NCBI GenBank assembly: GCA_038025085.1
Contig: CM076143.1
Span: forward strand, 12,943,501-13,007,500
Direction of reading: 5' to 3'
DNA from: Tetragonia tetragonoides
Lineage: Eukaryota > Streptophyta > Magnoliopsida > Caryophyllales > Aizoaceae
DNA length: 64,000 nucleotides
The notes under the pieces are model-generated. The model was given only the letters and a program-made list of their open reading frames with translations. It was not told the origin of the DNA and made no database searches. Shown here one piece after another: positions 34,825-53,314 of the stretch. A program made the position numbers and the translations under genes. Every line of letters starts with the position of its first letter. Positions within the stretch are counted from its first letter, which is position 1.

Positions 34825-35505
34825 TGAATGTTGTCAATTGCTACAATGACATGTAGGATTTGCCATGTAAGCAATTTGCCAAGTAATGTTGCCATGCATG
34901 TAAGCCATAAGTTAAATGATTAAATAAGAGACTTAAACAATTTATCCATTTACTAAGCCACCTCTATTAAAAGCCATATTATTGACCTAATCATTTATGC
35001 AATCTCACGGATAATATGGCATATTGAGAAACTGAGAATGCAGTAGGTTATTTTTTGTATCTGAATAGAAGAGGTCAGGTGCAACCCGTTTCGGTTCCTT
35101 CTAAAATTCCAACTTAATTCCATTGCATCCATTTGATACTTATGATATTTTTTATTAGATTGGATATCAGAGTAAATTACAGTAATATAATAATAGTAGT
35201 ATGGTTGCAGTAGTGGTAGTGGTGATCTTTTAAACTGGATATTGGACACTAGATAGTGGAGTAAATTTCAATAAAAATAATAAACAATGATTAGCGATAA
35301 AACGAGATATTGTATATGGAGTATTTTTTGTACTTTGTCCTACAATTAATGCAAAATTGTAGGTTTGTAGCATATTAACGGGATATGACATATGCATATT
35401 CATGGTCCAGATATGACATTTCCGAAAGATATCTTGAAATATACATTTAGAAATATTTTATTTAATATTAATACACAAACTGTGCATCGCACGGGAATGT
35501 AAGTA
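34823..35505 (+). mobile_element. Helitron copy, degenerate 3' end
   Basis: Starts after the TA run with TAAGTGAATGTTGTCAATTG, and ends in the hairpin CTGTGCATCGCACGGG followed by GAATGTAAGT instead of CTAGT. Same family as neighbours. Confidence 0.55.
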
Positions 35506-35911
35506 AATGTGCACAATTGCTATAATGACACGAATGCATCCACATAAGCTTCTACATCATTATTATATGCCACATGTAAATGATGTCATACTCTAATTTA
35601 TTACATTCACACTTTGGTTCAAGTTTGATTTTGATTCGATGTATGTTGGCCACCTTAGTTGTATATTTATTATAAATGCATGCATCGGATTTGAGCAGTA
35701 TGATGGAGAATAGATAGATAAAGTATAACAATTTTATTTATGATCTTGGTAGATTCATAATTATTTACGAATTTATGTCATTATAGAGGAATAATGATAT
35801 GATAATACTTAATTATTGAAAAATATTTTTCTTATTGTTTCATGTATTTATATGCTATAAATTACTATCGTATGCTAAAAAGTTCGGACATCGCACGGGC
35901 CATACAACTAG
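35506..35911 (+). mobile_element. Helitron copy
   Basis: The 5' region AATTGCTATAATGACACG resembles its neighbours. The 3' end is an imperfect GGACATCGCACGGG hairpin, a spacer and CTAG (35908-35911). Confidence 0.55.
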
Positions 35912-36087
35912 AATTAAACAGGAAAACAACAAAGTTAATTTGAGTATAAAAAGGGAGAGATCCAAAGATTAGGAATGAAGTATAGCAAGATGTGACCTAG
36001 GTGAAAAATTTGTTACAAGTTTGTACAATAAAAATATATAATTTATTGTAAACACACAAACCGTGCATCGCACGGGAATGTAACTAG
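35912..36087 (+). mobile_element. Tail of a further Helitron
   Basis: Ends with the perfect hairpin CCGTGCATCGCACGG, spacer and CTAG (36084-36087). It is probably the 3' part of an outer element whose front lies left of the nested copies. Confidence 0.55.
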
Positions 36088-36895
36088 TATATATATAAGT
36101 GGATATGTACAATTGCTTGATGGACACGTGTACGACCACATAAGAAAGGCATATCCCTATATCTTGACACATCATCTTAGTATAAGATGCATGAATCTAC
36201 ATTAATGCACATTTTCTGACATTTAATAATGTTTACTCATCTTATTTTATTTTATATAGATGCATGCATGCTTTAACTTAGAGAATTAGAGATCGATGAC
36301 TATATTCAAGAGTTAAATTAAACCTTGTTGTCAAGATAGATGGTAGCTTGCTGTCAAGATAGATTGTAGCTATTACAAAGACTTAGCGGAGGTTTATGGT
36401 CAATTCTTTTGCCAATTTTGTGCAATTTTAGAGTCTGTTAGATGTCTAACCGAGCTGGCTTATATTAGGTGCAGGAGTTTCCTACAGGAAAGGAGTTAGA
36501 CTATTATTTCTTAGGGATAAATTACTATGCATTCAGTTGATATTTAGGATAATTTTTATTTATTGGATATTAGAGTAAACCATACCAAAAAGCGGTAGTG
36601 CTATGGTAGTAGTAGTGGTGGTGTTGTTTTGGACTGGATAATAGTATTTGAACACTGAATTTTTGAGTAAATTGCAACAAAAATAAAAAGCAAGTTTATC
36701 TACACAAACTAGCTAGGCTTATAGCATGATGACAATGAATGAGATATTGTATATTTTGGTATTCTTCCCTACAATTGATGCAATATTAGTATCCAAATAC
36801 GACATATGCGAACAATATTTTGGAACATTGTACATCTATGAAAATGTCTTACTTTATATTGGCACAAACCGTACATCGCACGGGAATGTAACTAG
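36088..36895 (+). mobile_element. Helitron copy, ~0.8 kb
   Basis: Begins directly after the preceding CTAG with TATATATATAAGTGG and ends CCGTACATCGCACGG, spacer and CTAG (36892-36895). Internal GCATGAATCTACATTA is shared with the 9.1 kb copy. No Rep/helicase coding. Confidence 0.65.
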
Positions 36896-37087
36896 TTTAC
36901 ACTGAAGTTAAATGGTCAAACATGAAGTGGAAAAAGATGTAGAAAACATGATAGTATTCAAAAAAAAAAAAAAAAAGAAAAAAGACAGGCATAGGCATTT
37001 CACCAATCAAAAGATTCTCGTGCAATGCCTATGATAGCTTGTTAATTTTACCTAGTTGGTATTCATTGCATATTATGCACATGAAAC

Positions 37088-37403
37088 TGATAGATAATGT
37101 AATTATTAGGAAATTATTATTGTAAATACTTTATGGTTTTCTTATGAGCTTAGGCTTGCATCTAGGCCCATTATACTGTAACCTACTCTGTAACCCTTCA
37201 GTATATATTGTTAATAATATACAGTAAATCCTCAAGAGGATTCAGTATATATTGTTAATAATATACAGTAAATCCTCAAGGGGAATTTACTGAAGGGTTA
37301 CAGAGTAGGTTACGGTATAATGGGCTTAGGTACAAGCCTAAGCTAATAAGAAAATTATAAAGTATTTACAATAATAATTTCCTAATAATTACATTATCTA
37401 TCA
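37088..37403. repeat. Head-to-head (palindromic) copia LTR fragments
   Basis: A plus-strand LTR starts TGATAGATAATG at 37088 and runs through GGCCCATTATACTGTAACC. A minus-strand copy starts at 37403 with the same sequence. The two are joined by a twice-repeated TTCAGTATATATTGTTAATA block (about 37199-37283), giving a long imperfect palindrome. The minus-strand copy is correctly placed after a PPT (GACTGCGGGGGTG). Confidence 0.8.
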
Positions 37404-38296
37404 CACCCCCGCAGTCGGAGCGGGAGAACGACGAACGCTCAGGCTGGAGTAAAAGTCATTAAATAGTGTGGAAGGGATGCCCTTAGTAAAGGTGTCAGCG
37501 TACTGTGAGCTAGAGGGCACATGTAGGATCTGAATATGACCAATAGCAACCTTCTCTCGAATAAAATGAATGTCAATCTCAATGTGTTTCGTGCGCTGGT
37601 GCTGAACGAGGTTAGTGGAGAGGTAGACTGCACTAACGTTGTCACAATAGACCATGGTAGCACGGGCAAGCGGACATTGGAGCTCAACAAGAAGGTTGCG
37701 GAGCCAGCAGGTCTCGGCCACAGCATTGGCGGCGCCACGATACTCGGCCTCGGCATTGGAGCGAGAGACAGTACCCTAGCGTCTGGAGGACCAGGAGATG
37801 AGGTTGTCACCCAAGAAGACACAGTACCCGAAAGTGGATCGGCGGGTGTCCGGGCAGCCAGCCCAGTCGGCGTCCGAATAAGCAGTGAGCCCAGTAGTGG
37901 CGGATGGGTATAGCTGCAAACCAAAATCCGGAGTGCCTTGTATGTAGCGCAGGATGCGCTTGAGAGCCTGGAAGTGAGGCTCCCAAGGGTCATGCATGTA
38001 GAGGCAAATTTGCTGCACGCCATATATAAGAGATGTCGGGGCGAGTGAAGGTGAGGTATTACAGCGCCCCAGCTAAGCTGCGAAATAGGGAAGGATCGGC
38101 TACTGGGGGGCCGTCGGGGCCAAGTTTGGACTTGGTGTCCACAGGAGTGACGCAGGACTTACAGTCGGACATATGAGCACGCTCAATGATCTCAAGAGCA
38201 TACCTCTGCTGAGAGAGGAACAACCATGCGTTGTTGCGAGTAGCCGTGATGCCCTTCTTGAACAGATCATCACTCTCTCAGCACCGAGTTTGCCAT
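37404..38296 (-). pseudogene. 5'-truncated copia pol (RT end and RNase H)
   Basis: On the minus strand: a C-terminal RT remnant (DTKSKLGPDGPP, then TFTRPDIS), then RNase H with AYSDADWAGCPDTRR, AEAEYRG, VYCDNVSAVYLS and HQRTKHIEIDIHFIRE, then the tail into the PPT. Frame breaks occur near 38020 and 37775. Upstream it stops abruptly at 38296, where a plus-oriented LTR piece begins. The family differs from the other copia elements in this window. Confidence 0.85.
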
Positions 38297-38357
38297 CTGT
38301 AACCCTTCAGTATATATTGTTAATAATATACAGTAAACCCTCAAGGGGAATTTACCA
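38297..38357 (+). repeat. Third LTR fragment of the same copia family
   Basis: CTGTAACCCTTCAGTATATA and AACCCTCAAGGGGAATTTAC match 37187-37290. It joins directly to the truncated pol in inverted orientation. Confidence 0.7.
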
Positions 38358-38489
38358 AATAATAGAATCAGCATCCATATCCAAAGATTGTAAGCAGTGT
38401 CCAAGCGTTGGAAAATATGCAAGTTCAAGTCTGCATTCTACAATATCTGATTTTGACGCAAAGGGTTTTGTGACAAAAATCTGATGACT

Positions 38490-38873
38490 TATGATCGCTT
38501 CTCCCAACTTAGCTTATTTCTGTTTATTTTTCTTCATTTCAACAAAGTTCAACAATATTCAATAAAGTTTAGCAAATTTTAACAAAATCCAGTAGAATAA
38601 ACAAATTTTAACAAAGTTCAACAAAATTCAGTAAAATAAAGAAAATTTAACAAAGGTCAAGAAAGTTAAACAAACCAACATGAACACTAGTTATAAAAAT
38701 CACTTGAATCAACAAAATTAAACAAAGTACAACAAGAATCAGTAGAATAAACAAACTTCAAAAAAATCCAGTTAAATAAACAAAATTCAACAAAGCTCAA
38801 GAAAATTCAACAAAAATAAATATTCAATAATAAATATAAACAAAATTAAGTTGGGAAGAATAAACCCTTAATA
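38490..38873. mobile_element. Candidate MITE with AACAAA-rich body
   Basis: Left end CGCTTCTCCCAACTTAGC and right end AAGTTGGGAAGAATAAACCC are inverted counterparts. Between them are degenerate repeats of CAACAAA(A/G)TTCAACAAA and CAGTAGAATAAAC words. TSD not determined. Confidence 0.45.
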
Positions 38874-39640
38874 CTACTTAATGTTGCTTCCTGTTCAACA
38901 TCTCTGAACGGTTTGAACTTTCCTCTCCTTTGTTGATCCTTATGGACTTAGGGTAGTTGTCCAAACATATGTCATTCCAAGAGACTCACAATAATCCAAA
39001 ATTTCAAAGATTTTACAAAGCTGTACATTTATAATTTTTAGACTTATTAGGTTCAATTTTTAATTTTTTTCAATAAATAACAATTATAATTTTTATAGTT
39101 ATGCAGTTATAATTATGCAATTATAATTATGCATGGTTAAATTGTCATTTTGAATACCGTAAAAAGTCAAATAGAAAGTAGATTTTAGAACGGGGAGAGT
39201 ACTTAGAACAAGTAACCATAATATGACACTTATCGTATAACTCTCTTTCCAAAACGTCACGACATAAAAAGCCTACTATTGAACGTGCATAGCGCGTAAT
39301 TGGGTTAGTGATTTTATAAAAAGTTTCCCAATTTAGGCTTCAAATGAGAAAGTTACTCTAAACTCTTAAGTAGCACATATGAGTACAAATGAGAGTTCCG
39401 AGTTGTTATAACCACCTAAACTTCGTGTACACACAATTAGGTAAAACTTTCTATTATTTTATAAATTTCGGAAAAGTTTCAAAAAGTTATGAAAAATAAA
39501 TTAATAAAAAATTATTACAAAAATTCTTATAAGATAGCGAAAAAATCATACCGTTAACAAACTCCACCCATTCTAATATGGCCCTTAAGAAAGAAGATGA
39601 CGCGATTCACTTATCGATATCAGCCTAGGACAATCACAAT
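38874..39640. other. Intergenic region upstream of RPS3
   Basis: AT-rich, with no clear element. A short TATAATTATGCA direct repeat lies around 39105-39135. Confidence 0.4.
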
Positions 39641-39644
39641 GATA

Positions 39645-43033
<3,389 letters not shown>

Positions 43034-44334
43034 TGTTCTTCACCAGGGTTGTTTTCATACTTTAAGACAACGACTTGCCTAAGTTGCCAGTGTTTGGAGT
43101 CGATCAAAAGATTTATACTGGTTAATGTGATGTCTGGCAAAATCTAATGCCCTAAGTTTTGTAGGTTTTCAGAGCTTGTGTAAGTGATTTTTTCCTATAC
43201 TAGTTTTTAACTCTACTCCATCCGACCTTTTTAACTTATCACTTTTATGCTTTCGTGTTAAAGGGCTGATTTTGGATGCTAGTGTGATTAGTGAGTGGAT
43301 GTGATATATGTAGCCCAAGGTCTTGGACCAACTATCTCTAATCCTCTATTAAGTAAATACAGGTGTCGTTCGTGAATGTCATGGTATGGTTTGGTGTTTT
43401 TCTGTCATGTAATGAAATGATCAGACTAGGGGCATAGATGAAATGATACTCCATGAAATGCTATGAGGTGCTCGGAATTGGTTGAAGATTACTGTGTATG
43501 ATCGTCGACTCTAAACCAATTCTACTTTGGATCTTTCAACTGGAAACCGAGTCCTCGACTCAATGTGCACCATACATGACTGTAGTCTTGAGGATTCCGA
43601 ATTGTTGAAATGAGTTGCCTCTGGCTCTATTTCTACATTTGAGTATCTCTAAACCAAATGTACATGATTCGGCGAGCAAATAAAGTCTTTTTGTGCTTTG
43701 ATAGTCTTGGCTCTAAGGTCTTATTATCGCTATGACATAGCCTGATGACTTGCTTTGAAGCCTGCAGTGAGATTATTCTGCATCGATTTAACCAAGTTGA
43801 GAGCCATTGACCATGCTGAGATGCGAAATTTCTGGGGTAATAATCCTACCATCCCATCACATTGATGGCTCTCTCTCCATTAAAAATCAAACACAAAAAC
43901 TCGTAGATGATTGTTACATTTTTTTGTCCTAAAATGTACTATATTAAAAGAACTAACAATGTTACACTTTGAATAAATGTGTTGATTTTGACTGTTACCA
44001 TAAATTAGTATTGCACAAGTTCTTAAGTATATGGAATATGAATCCCGATTGATAATATGGGATTGGATATTTAATTTTGAAATTAGGTGATTTAGTTGAA
44101 TTTCATAAGCAATTGCTTGATTCATTAGTCAATACAGTGCAAATGTACAAAAATTTCATGAATACAAGATAAATATTTTAAGGGTGCCTTTTCGCCCTTA
44201 GGTATTCAAGAAATTCTAGAAAAAAGCTGTCTAGTCATTTTTGTTCTGGATTCTCAAATTTGAATATTTCTAATGAGGAACAAAGCAATTTCGCAATTAC
44301 TAATAAGTTACCACAAAATTTTGTTTAAAACTTT
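43034..44334. other. RPS3 3' UTR and intergenic region
   Basis: The first ~200-400 bp should be RPS3 3' UTR (AATGAAATGATC-type A-rich signals, about 43410). The rest shows no gene or element. Confidence 0.4.
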
Positions 44335-44679
44335 GGCCATGTTCTTTTCATCGTTTCCATGCTGCATTCCGTTCCGTTTCAATCCGTTCCGTTCCGCATT
44401 TTGTACCTCAATTTGTCTCACATTTTTTTGAATTATTCGCGCTGTGCCGTTCCTTTCCGTTCCGTTCCTCACCGTCCCGCACCATTCCGTTGAAGAGAAC
44501 ATGGCCTCCTTGTTCTCTTCAACAGAATGATGCGGTACAGTGAAGAACGGAACAACACGGCACAAATAATTGAAAAAATATGAGACAAAATGAAGTACAA
44601 CATGCAAAACGGAACAACACGAACGGACTAGAACAAAACGAAACAAATGCAGCATGGAAACGACGAAAGAACCTGGCCT
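44335..44679. mobile_element. Inverted dimer of the GGCCCTGTTC-type MITE
   Basis: 44335-44507 begins GGCCATGTTC and ends GAACATGGCC. Directly next to it is a second copy (about 44508-44679), from CTTGTTCTCTTCAACAG to GAACCTGGCC, in inverted order. Each half contains one of the complementary forms of TGAGACAAAATGAAGTAC. The pair forms a ~340-bp imperfect palindrome. Confidence 0.75.
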
Positions 44680-45731
44680 TACTCGCAAGTTATTGTGCAT
44701 TAGATGAACAAAATCATTTGAGCTTGATAAATTTCCGAATCAAGAATTCGAGGCAGTATGTGGGAAAAGTGGCAACACCAAATTGAATATTGACTAAGAA
44801 AGAAAATAAAAATAACATCAAGACCAAATTGAATATTGGCTTTGTTGTTTGTTTGATTTGTTCTTTTACTGGTGTAATGAATGATACCAGAATCACAATT
44901 CATAAATCACACCAACTACTATCAAATAGAGTAGTACTAATGAAGCTTAAAATGCATGAAAAATCTGCAATTCATGGATTTCTTCCTTTAAAGGATTTCT
45001 TCAATTCATGCACCTTCTATTTATTATGATTATTTTTTGTTTTTTTCCAGGCACTGTATAAAATCATGATGGCATTGCTACTTGCACATCAACATTATTT
45101 CTCTAACCAAAGAAACCGGAAAAGGCTCAATGGAAATTCTCCATGCAAGCAGATCATCATCGCCATCATCCCCCAAGGACGACGACAACAACATTATTAA
45201 TGGTGATGCATAGGAAGCTGAAAAGGCTAAGGAATGTAGCGAGTGGTTTGAAGAGTTTCTTGGAGAAGATCACAAGTGGTCCATTGCTGTCACTCGGTAT
45301 TTTTTTTTTTTTTTTTGGAAATTGCAAGAAAGTCGCTCCTAAGTTATTGTTAGGGACAAATTGGGAATGCACGACTGTGCTATCTTGACTAAGCCGGTAC
45401 TCATTGTTCATGTTATTATGTTCGGTTCAAAATTACCATTGGTGTACGTGTTGGTGAAAATACTTATATTCTCTACTTGCCCTTGATTGTGGCCGTAGGT
45501 GCAAATTTTATCCGAAAAGTTATTAGATCGTTGTACTTGATTTACATAACATAGTCAATCAACCAAGATCAAAATTTGTAAATTTCGAATTACCCTGTTT
45601 CTGAGGAAAAAACATTACTCGTAGTTCTAACCTTTTCAAGTACTCTATCATATTCAATTCGCTTGATTGGTTGGAAAATTTATGTTAATTAGGTGCTACT
45701 ACGGATACGGAAAATGCTACATGTACACTAA
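44680..45731. other. Gene-free stretch with a weak coding-like patch
   Basis: 45130-45299 reads as a plausible but stop-interrupted frame (starts MEILHASRSSSPSSPKDDD; after a stop, EAEKAKECSEWFEEF), ending at a T-run. It could be an old gene fragment, but I do not recognise it. Nothing else noted. Confidence 0.3.
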
Positions 45732-45983
45732 GGTCCTGTTCTCGTCAACGGAATGATGCGGGACGGTGAGGAACGGAACGGAAAGGAACGCAACGGAATA
45801 GAAATTGCAGCGGGGTGTGGAACGGAACAGAAATTGCAGCGCGGGACGAAATGAAATAATAAATATAACTTGTGTGGTACGGACGGAACGGAAATTACGG
45901 TGCGGTGTAGAACGGAACGGAAATTGCAGCGCGGTGTGGAATGGAACGGAATGCAGCACAGAAACGATGAAAAGAACAGGGCT
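45732..45983. mobile_element. GGCCCTGTTC-type MITE with internal unit expansion
   Basis: Ends GGTCCTGTTC and GAACAGGGCT, TSD TAA (45729-45731, 45984-45986). The interior has 3-4 copies of a GGAACGGAAATTGCAGCG-type unit (about 30-70 bp apart), making it longer (252 bp) than the 34.5 kb copy. Confidence 0.8.
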
Positions 45984-46143
45984 TAAGTGTATGTAGTAAG
46001 ACATACACAATTCATCCCAACCCTCCACATGTCAAGTTAAAGGAATCAATTTTTGATAAATATGACAAAAATGGAGGGAGTTTTGGAGCCAATTTTTTCA
46101 GTAGAGGAAAGAGAAAAGTCACTTGGAGCCAATTTTTTTTGGG

Positions 46144-46145
<2 letters not shown>

Positions 46146-46187
<42 letters not shown>
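46146..46187. repeat. AG microsatellite
   Basis: About 21 AG units. Confidence 0.98.
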
Positions 46188-46189
<2 letters not shown>

Positions 46190-46190
<1 letters not shown>

Positions 46191-47150
46191 GGCAGCAACC
46201 GTAATATATGAATTCTATATTGTTTCCAGCCGACAAGTAATGTAAATCATCGTCAATATAAATGTCAATCTTAGTAGCAAAATGAGGCCTGTAAACTATT
46301 TTAATCTTAATATCAATGTTGGTAGCATAATTTCAATAAGGTTAGTGATACCCTATACCCTATGCCATATACCCTATACCATATAACCTATAACCTATAA
46401 CCTATAGCCTAAACCTTACCGTACGCCATATAATCATATTAATTTAACAACTAAAAAAATAAAAATAACAGTTTGCTAACCTATAAATATTATGAACGTC
46501 AATTTTTATTAGATAATTGTATCACTATAATATATATAAAAAGACGATATTTTACACATCAAATTAGCTAACATTAGTAATCAACGACTATTATTGTTTA
46601 GTACATCATTCATTAGTCTTTTCTCTTATTATGTCAGTTTACTTAACCCATACACAATGATATAATTTGAAAGATCACTCTATATAATTTAATTTTAGTA
46701 TAACCATTATTTCAATAATATTGTTCAAATTTATTAAACATTTTAAGCATTAGGTCAATGAAATATTGTCAACCTTATACTCACAAGTCGTCTCTTAATA
46801 AATGTCAATAAATACAATATTCACATATTTAATTTATTATAAGAGTAAAATATCTTCTAATGTTAATCTCTTAATACTAAATCACGTGTTTGATTAAAAA
46901 AAATTGGTTTGACCGAATAATCATAAAGAATATAACAATCGTGAAATATTGAGATTTTTGTAAGAGATATCCTAATCATGCGATTAAAGTTCATATTGTA
47001 GTAACATGGTATTTTAGGTCAAATTTCTTAGAGTAAGGCACGCGATTGATTAAAAATCTTAACTCTCAACTAAATTATCATAATTACCAATATATAAAAT
47101 AGGGTTATTTTTCTTGAAGGTTTTTTAGGGTTTTTTTAGTGTATCTATTT
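46190..47150. other. AT-rich gene-free stretch
   Basis: Includes a degenerate CCTATAA/CCTATAC repeat (46350-46415). No genes or termini found. Confidence 0.4.
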
Positions 47151-47530
47151 TTTTTTTTTTTGATAAGGCAAGAAAGCCGACCAATAATGGCCAAGAGTCC
47201 CAAGACTCACAGATTACAGAATACAGAATATAAACATAAAAGAAACTACTAAAAAACAACTAAGATCCAAATGAAAAGATACGCCAGATGTTTAATTAAC
47301 CGCTACTTCTTCATATCATGTTGAAGAACCAGTCACGGTGCCAACTAGACGAATATACTCCGGTCTTCTACTGCCAGGACCACCACCAGCTTCACCATCG
47401 GCAATATACACCTCATCCATGGTGGCTAGTAGGTTGAGAAAAAAGAGCGCTAAACATCTAGAGAACAATAAGTAAAGCAGGTGGCGACTGAGCCCAAATT
47501 TTTTTCTCCTAGTTTTTTTTTTTTTTTTTT
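47151..47530 (-). mobile_element. Probable 3' ends of one or two retroposons
   Basis: A T-run at 47151-47161 (a poly-A tail on the minus strand) is followed by GATAAGGCAAGAAAGCC. This resembles the tail-adjacent GAAAAAGCAAAAAAGC at 50017 and GAAAAGGCAAAAC at 50477, both LINE 3' ends. A second, longer T-run lies at 47512-47535. No coding part is recognised. Confidence 0.4.
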
Positions 47531-47535
47531 TTTTT

Positions 47536-49985
47536 GGGCTTAAGAGATTTAAGATCTGAAATCTAAAACCCTAATTTTAAACAATCAAACATGAACATGG
47601 AGATGGTGCTAAGCCCTTCCAGATTCCATGTCAAAGAGCAATCAATACAACTACTTAGAAAGATGAACAACAATCTAAGATACGTAAGAGTAACTCTAAC
47701 TAGATGAAAGAAATCATAGATTCCAGGTTCTTTCCATTGTAAAGATAGCTTGTCAGGAAAATAATCAAAAATGCCTTCTTTAGGCCAAAATAAATAAAAA
47801 TAAATAAATAAAAATAAAAAATCCATTCTTATGGCTTGCTCAGCCTGGGAAATAGATTGAATCTGTGTAAAAGGTTAGTAGTAACACTTACTTGGTATAT
47901 TTAATAGAATTGAAATTTTATAGGAAATTAGTATATATTTTTCAATTATTGTTTCACAATATCAATTAAATAATTGTGACATTGAAATTTTATAGTATAC
48001 TAATAAAATATTATTTTTGAAACAATGTTTTTGGTTTGGTAAAGTTTGAAATATTATATTTGGCTATTCAATTATGACATTAACATTCAATTCTAGTAGC
48101 AAAATTAGGTATACGACAAATGATCTTAATCTCTTTACGGTTTACCCTTTTCATTTATCGACTAAATCTTTACCCTATCCTAAACTAAATCCTTTTATCC
48201 TGTAAACTCAATATCACACTTCAAAGTCTAAACCCTTGACAACATGTTCTCTCAATTGATCAACATACGTGTAACTCATACTTTGGATTCAATCTTAGTA
48301 GCAAAATGAGGTCTAAGATTTGGATTTAAAAATAAATTTATTAAGCAAATTTGAACGTTTTTCTATGTGAAGACTTTAATAGAAATATGATGTTTCTTAG
48401 TATTCTTCTGTTGTGGTTTCATGAACGATGGATCTTTAATATTAATCCATAGATGTAGTAGGCAAATCTAATCAGTTTAGTCAAAGAAAACTTTGGTAGC
48501 AAATTTAGTGCGTTTAGTAGTTTTGCTTTGTTGGGTATCAATGTTGTTTGCACTTTGAATTAGTTTCCTCAAAGTATCTCAAGACTTTGGTAGCAAAATT
48601 GGTGCATTCAGTAGTTGTACTTCCATAATATTCATTCATAATTTTAACCATTATTTTTACGTTAACTCTTATCAATTCTGTTTGCAATCTCGTCGGAAAA
48701 AATGATGTAACGTCGAAATTTGTTTTTCAACTAATTTTGTGTTAACTCACTAGAATTTTATTTTCCAAACAATTTTTAGTGTGTCGCTGAAAAAACGTTG
48801 GGTCGAGTATTAAAGGGATCGACTTCTCCTCTTTTGTGTTTGCGTTGTGTAATCGGAAAATTTGTTACCGGAAATTTTTTCCACCGGAGAAGTTACCGCT
48901 GGTAGGGTGGTACATAGGTCCTTCATTCATGGTGATTGGTGTTTAGATGGATGAGCGTTTTTATTTTTATTTTTAATTAATAGGTGATTAGATGTATGTT
49001 GTTACCAATGCATGGGGAATGAGAGAGTAACTAATAAGACACCATTTTCCATTTGAAATTTAAAAATTGAAATTCAATCCTAAGTTCAAATTTGAGTTGA
49101 AAAAGATTCTACTACTATATTTATTGCACAAGTGAGTAAAAGAATATTCCACCAATCTTGACACATGTACGGTTAAGAGAGGTTGTGTATATAATTAAGA
49201 TATACACTTAGTGTATGTGTATCATGATCTCTACGGATACACATAATAATCTTTAAAATTAAAAGTTGGTGAAAATCGCTGGTTTCACATTGTATGAACC
49301 ACATTTGCCAATTTATTGATCGTGTCTTTCTTAAGCGTTTTATTGTATGGACTATGTAGTATTAGATATTGAGCTTTTTCAAATTATTAAAAACTTCCTT
49401 GATGAAATTATTCTTGCATTGTCTGTATATAAGATCCTGAGAACCTTATTGTTTCAAATAAATCCATGAACAAAAGAGTTCTGAACGCTTTAAAATGAAT
49501 TGTTGAGTTGGTTGTGCAATTTGATTTCACGATATGTTATGACTTATGAGCATAATCATCCAAGATATACGGTATTACAAGTCTCGATACTATATGCAAA
49601 GAACTAATCTAGCTAATATCTTTAATAATTTGAAATATATCTACTAAAACAGTTATTTCAATGACATTTAAGTGAAAATGTATAAAGGTGTTTATGATTC
49701 ACAATTTGAATTCAATAATTCTTCACCCTTTGGGTATGTAGTGTCTCTCCTCAGTGACTCCAGTCTACAATACTTTAGGCGTCGGTATCCCTATTTTATT
49801 TCTATTTCTATGAAACTGGGCTCTAAAACAAAAATAATTTTTCACCCTTTTGGCATGCAGTGTCTTGCACAAAGGCAAAAGTCAATTCCAAGATATAGCT
49901 CTCCTGGAGACCAAGAGCTTTGGCAAGGTTTATCTCCCTCCATTCTAAATTGTGTAGTTCAACTAATTTACACTTTTTGGGTTTC
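47536..49985. other. Long AT-rich gene-free stretch
   Basis: About 2.4 kb with only short frames and no domain match by eye. A repeated phrase GGTAGCAAA(A/T)TT.GTGCXTT.AGTAG appears near 48491 and 48589. No element ends identified. Confidence 0.4.

Positions 49986-52634
<2,649 letters not shown>

Positions 52635-52708
<74 letters not shown>
52635..52708. repeat. TA microsatellite
   Basis: About 37 TA units. Confidence 0.98.
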
Positions 52709-52710
<2 letters not shown>

Positions 52711-53314
52711 ATATAATATCAATATATGTTTGTATGCTATATATATTCAATAATATTGATTCATCTACATTCTCATTTCAATGACACAGGTTTTCCCTCA
52801 TTCCTCGCTCTAACGATTTTGATCATATATATATGTTTGTATGCTATATATATTATATATAGGCAGGCTTGGCAGGAATTCTAATTCACAAGGAGGTTTT
52901 TACTTCGATATACAACACCTCAAAACAAGTCTTTAAATGTTAGTGATAATTTTGTATTTCAGTATATATATGCCATAATCTATTATAGTTACTAACTAGT
53001 AGTATGAGTTTTTTCCATATTGAAATCATAACAACTTGAAATCATATTCAAGGCGTTCATTAAATTAGTGTTTTTACATCATATCTAAACATATATAGTG
53101 CTACTAGTACTACTGTTCAAGGCCATATAATAAAACACAAAAATTTATATGAGTCGGTTTTATATATGAGGTGTGATACGTATGACCAAAAAAGTGTTAC
53201 TTAGGATAGTAAAATTGATACCTCTGAGTAGAAAAGTGATACCTTTGATTGCCTCATGTATGAAACTGTCTCATAAGAGAATTATTGTTCATTAACTATG
53301 GTTAATTAAGTGGA

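Noticed and set aside
37439..38023. 194-codon frame on the minus strand and 125-codon frame on the plus strand as genes
   Set aside because: Out-of-frame or antisense readings of the copia RNase H fragment, which has higher GC and so few stops.
46350..46415. Interstitial telomere repeat
   Set aside because: Units are CCTATAA/CCTATAC, not CCCTAAA, and too irregular.
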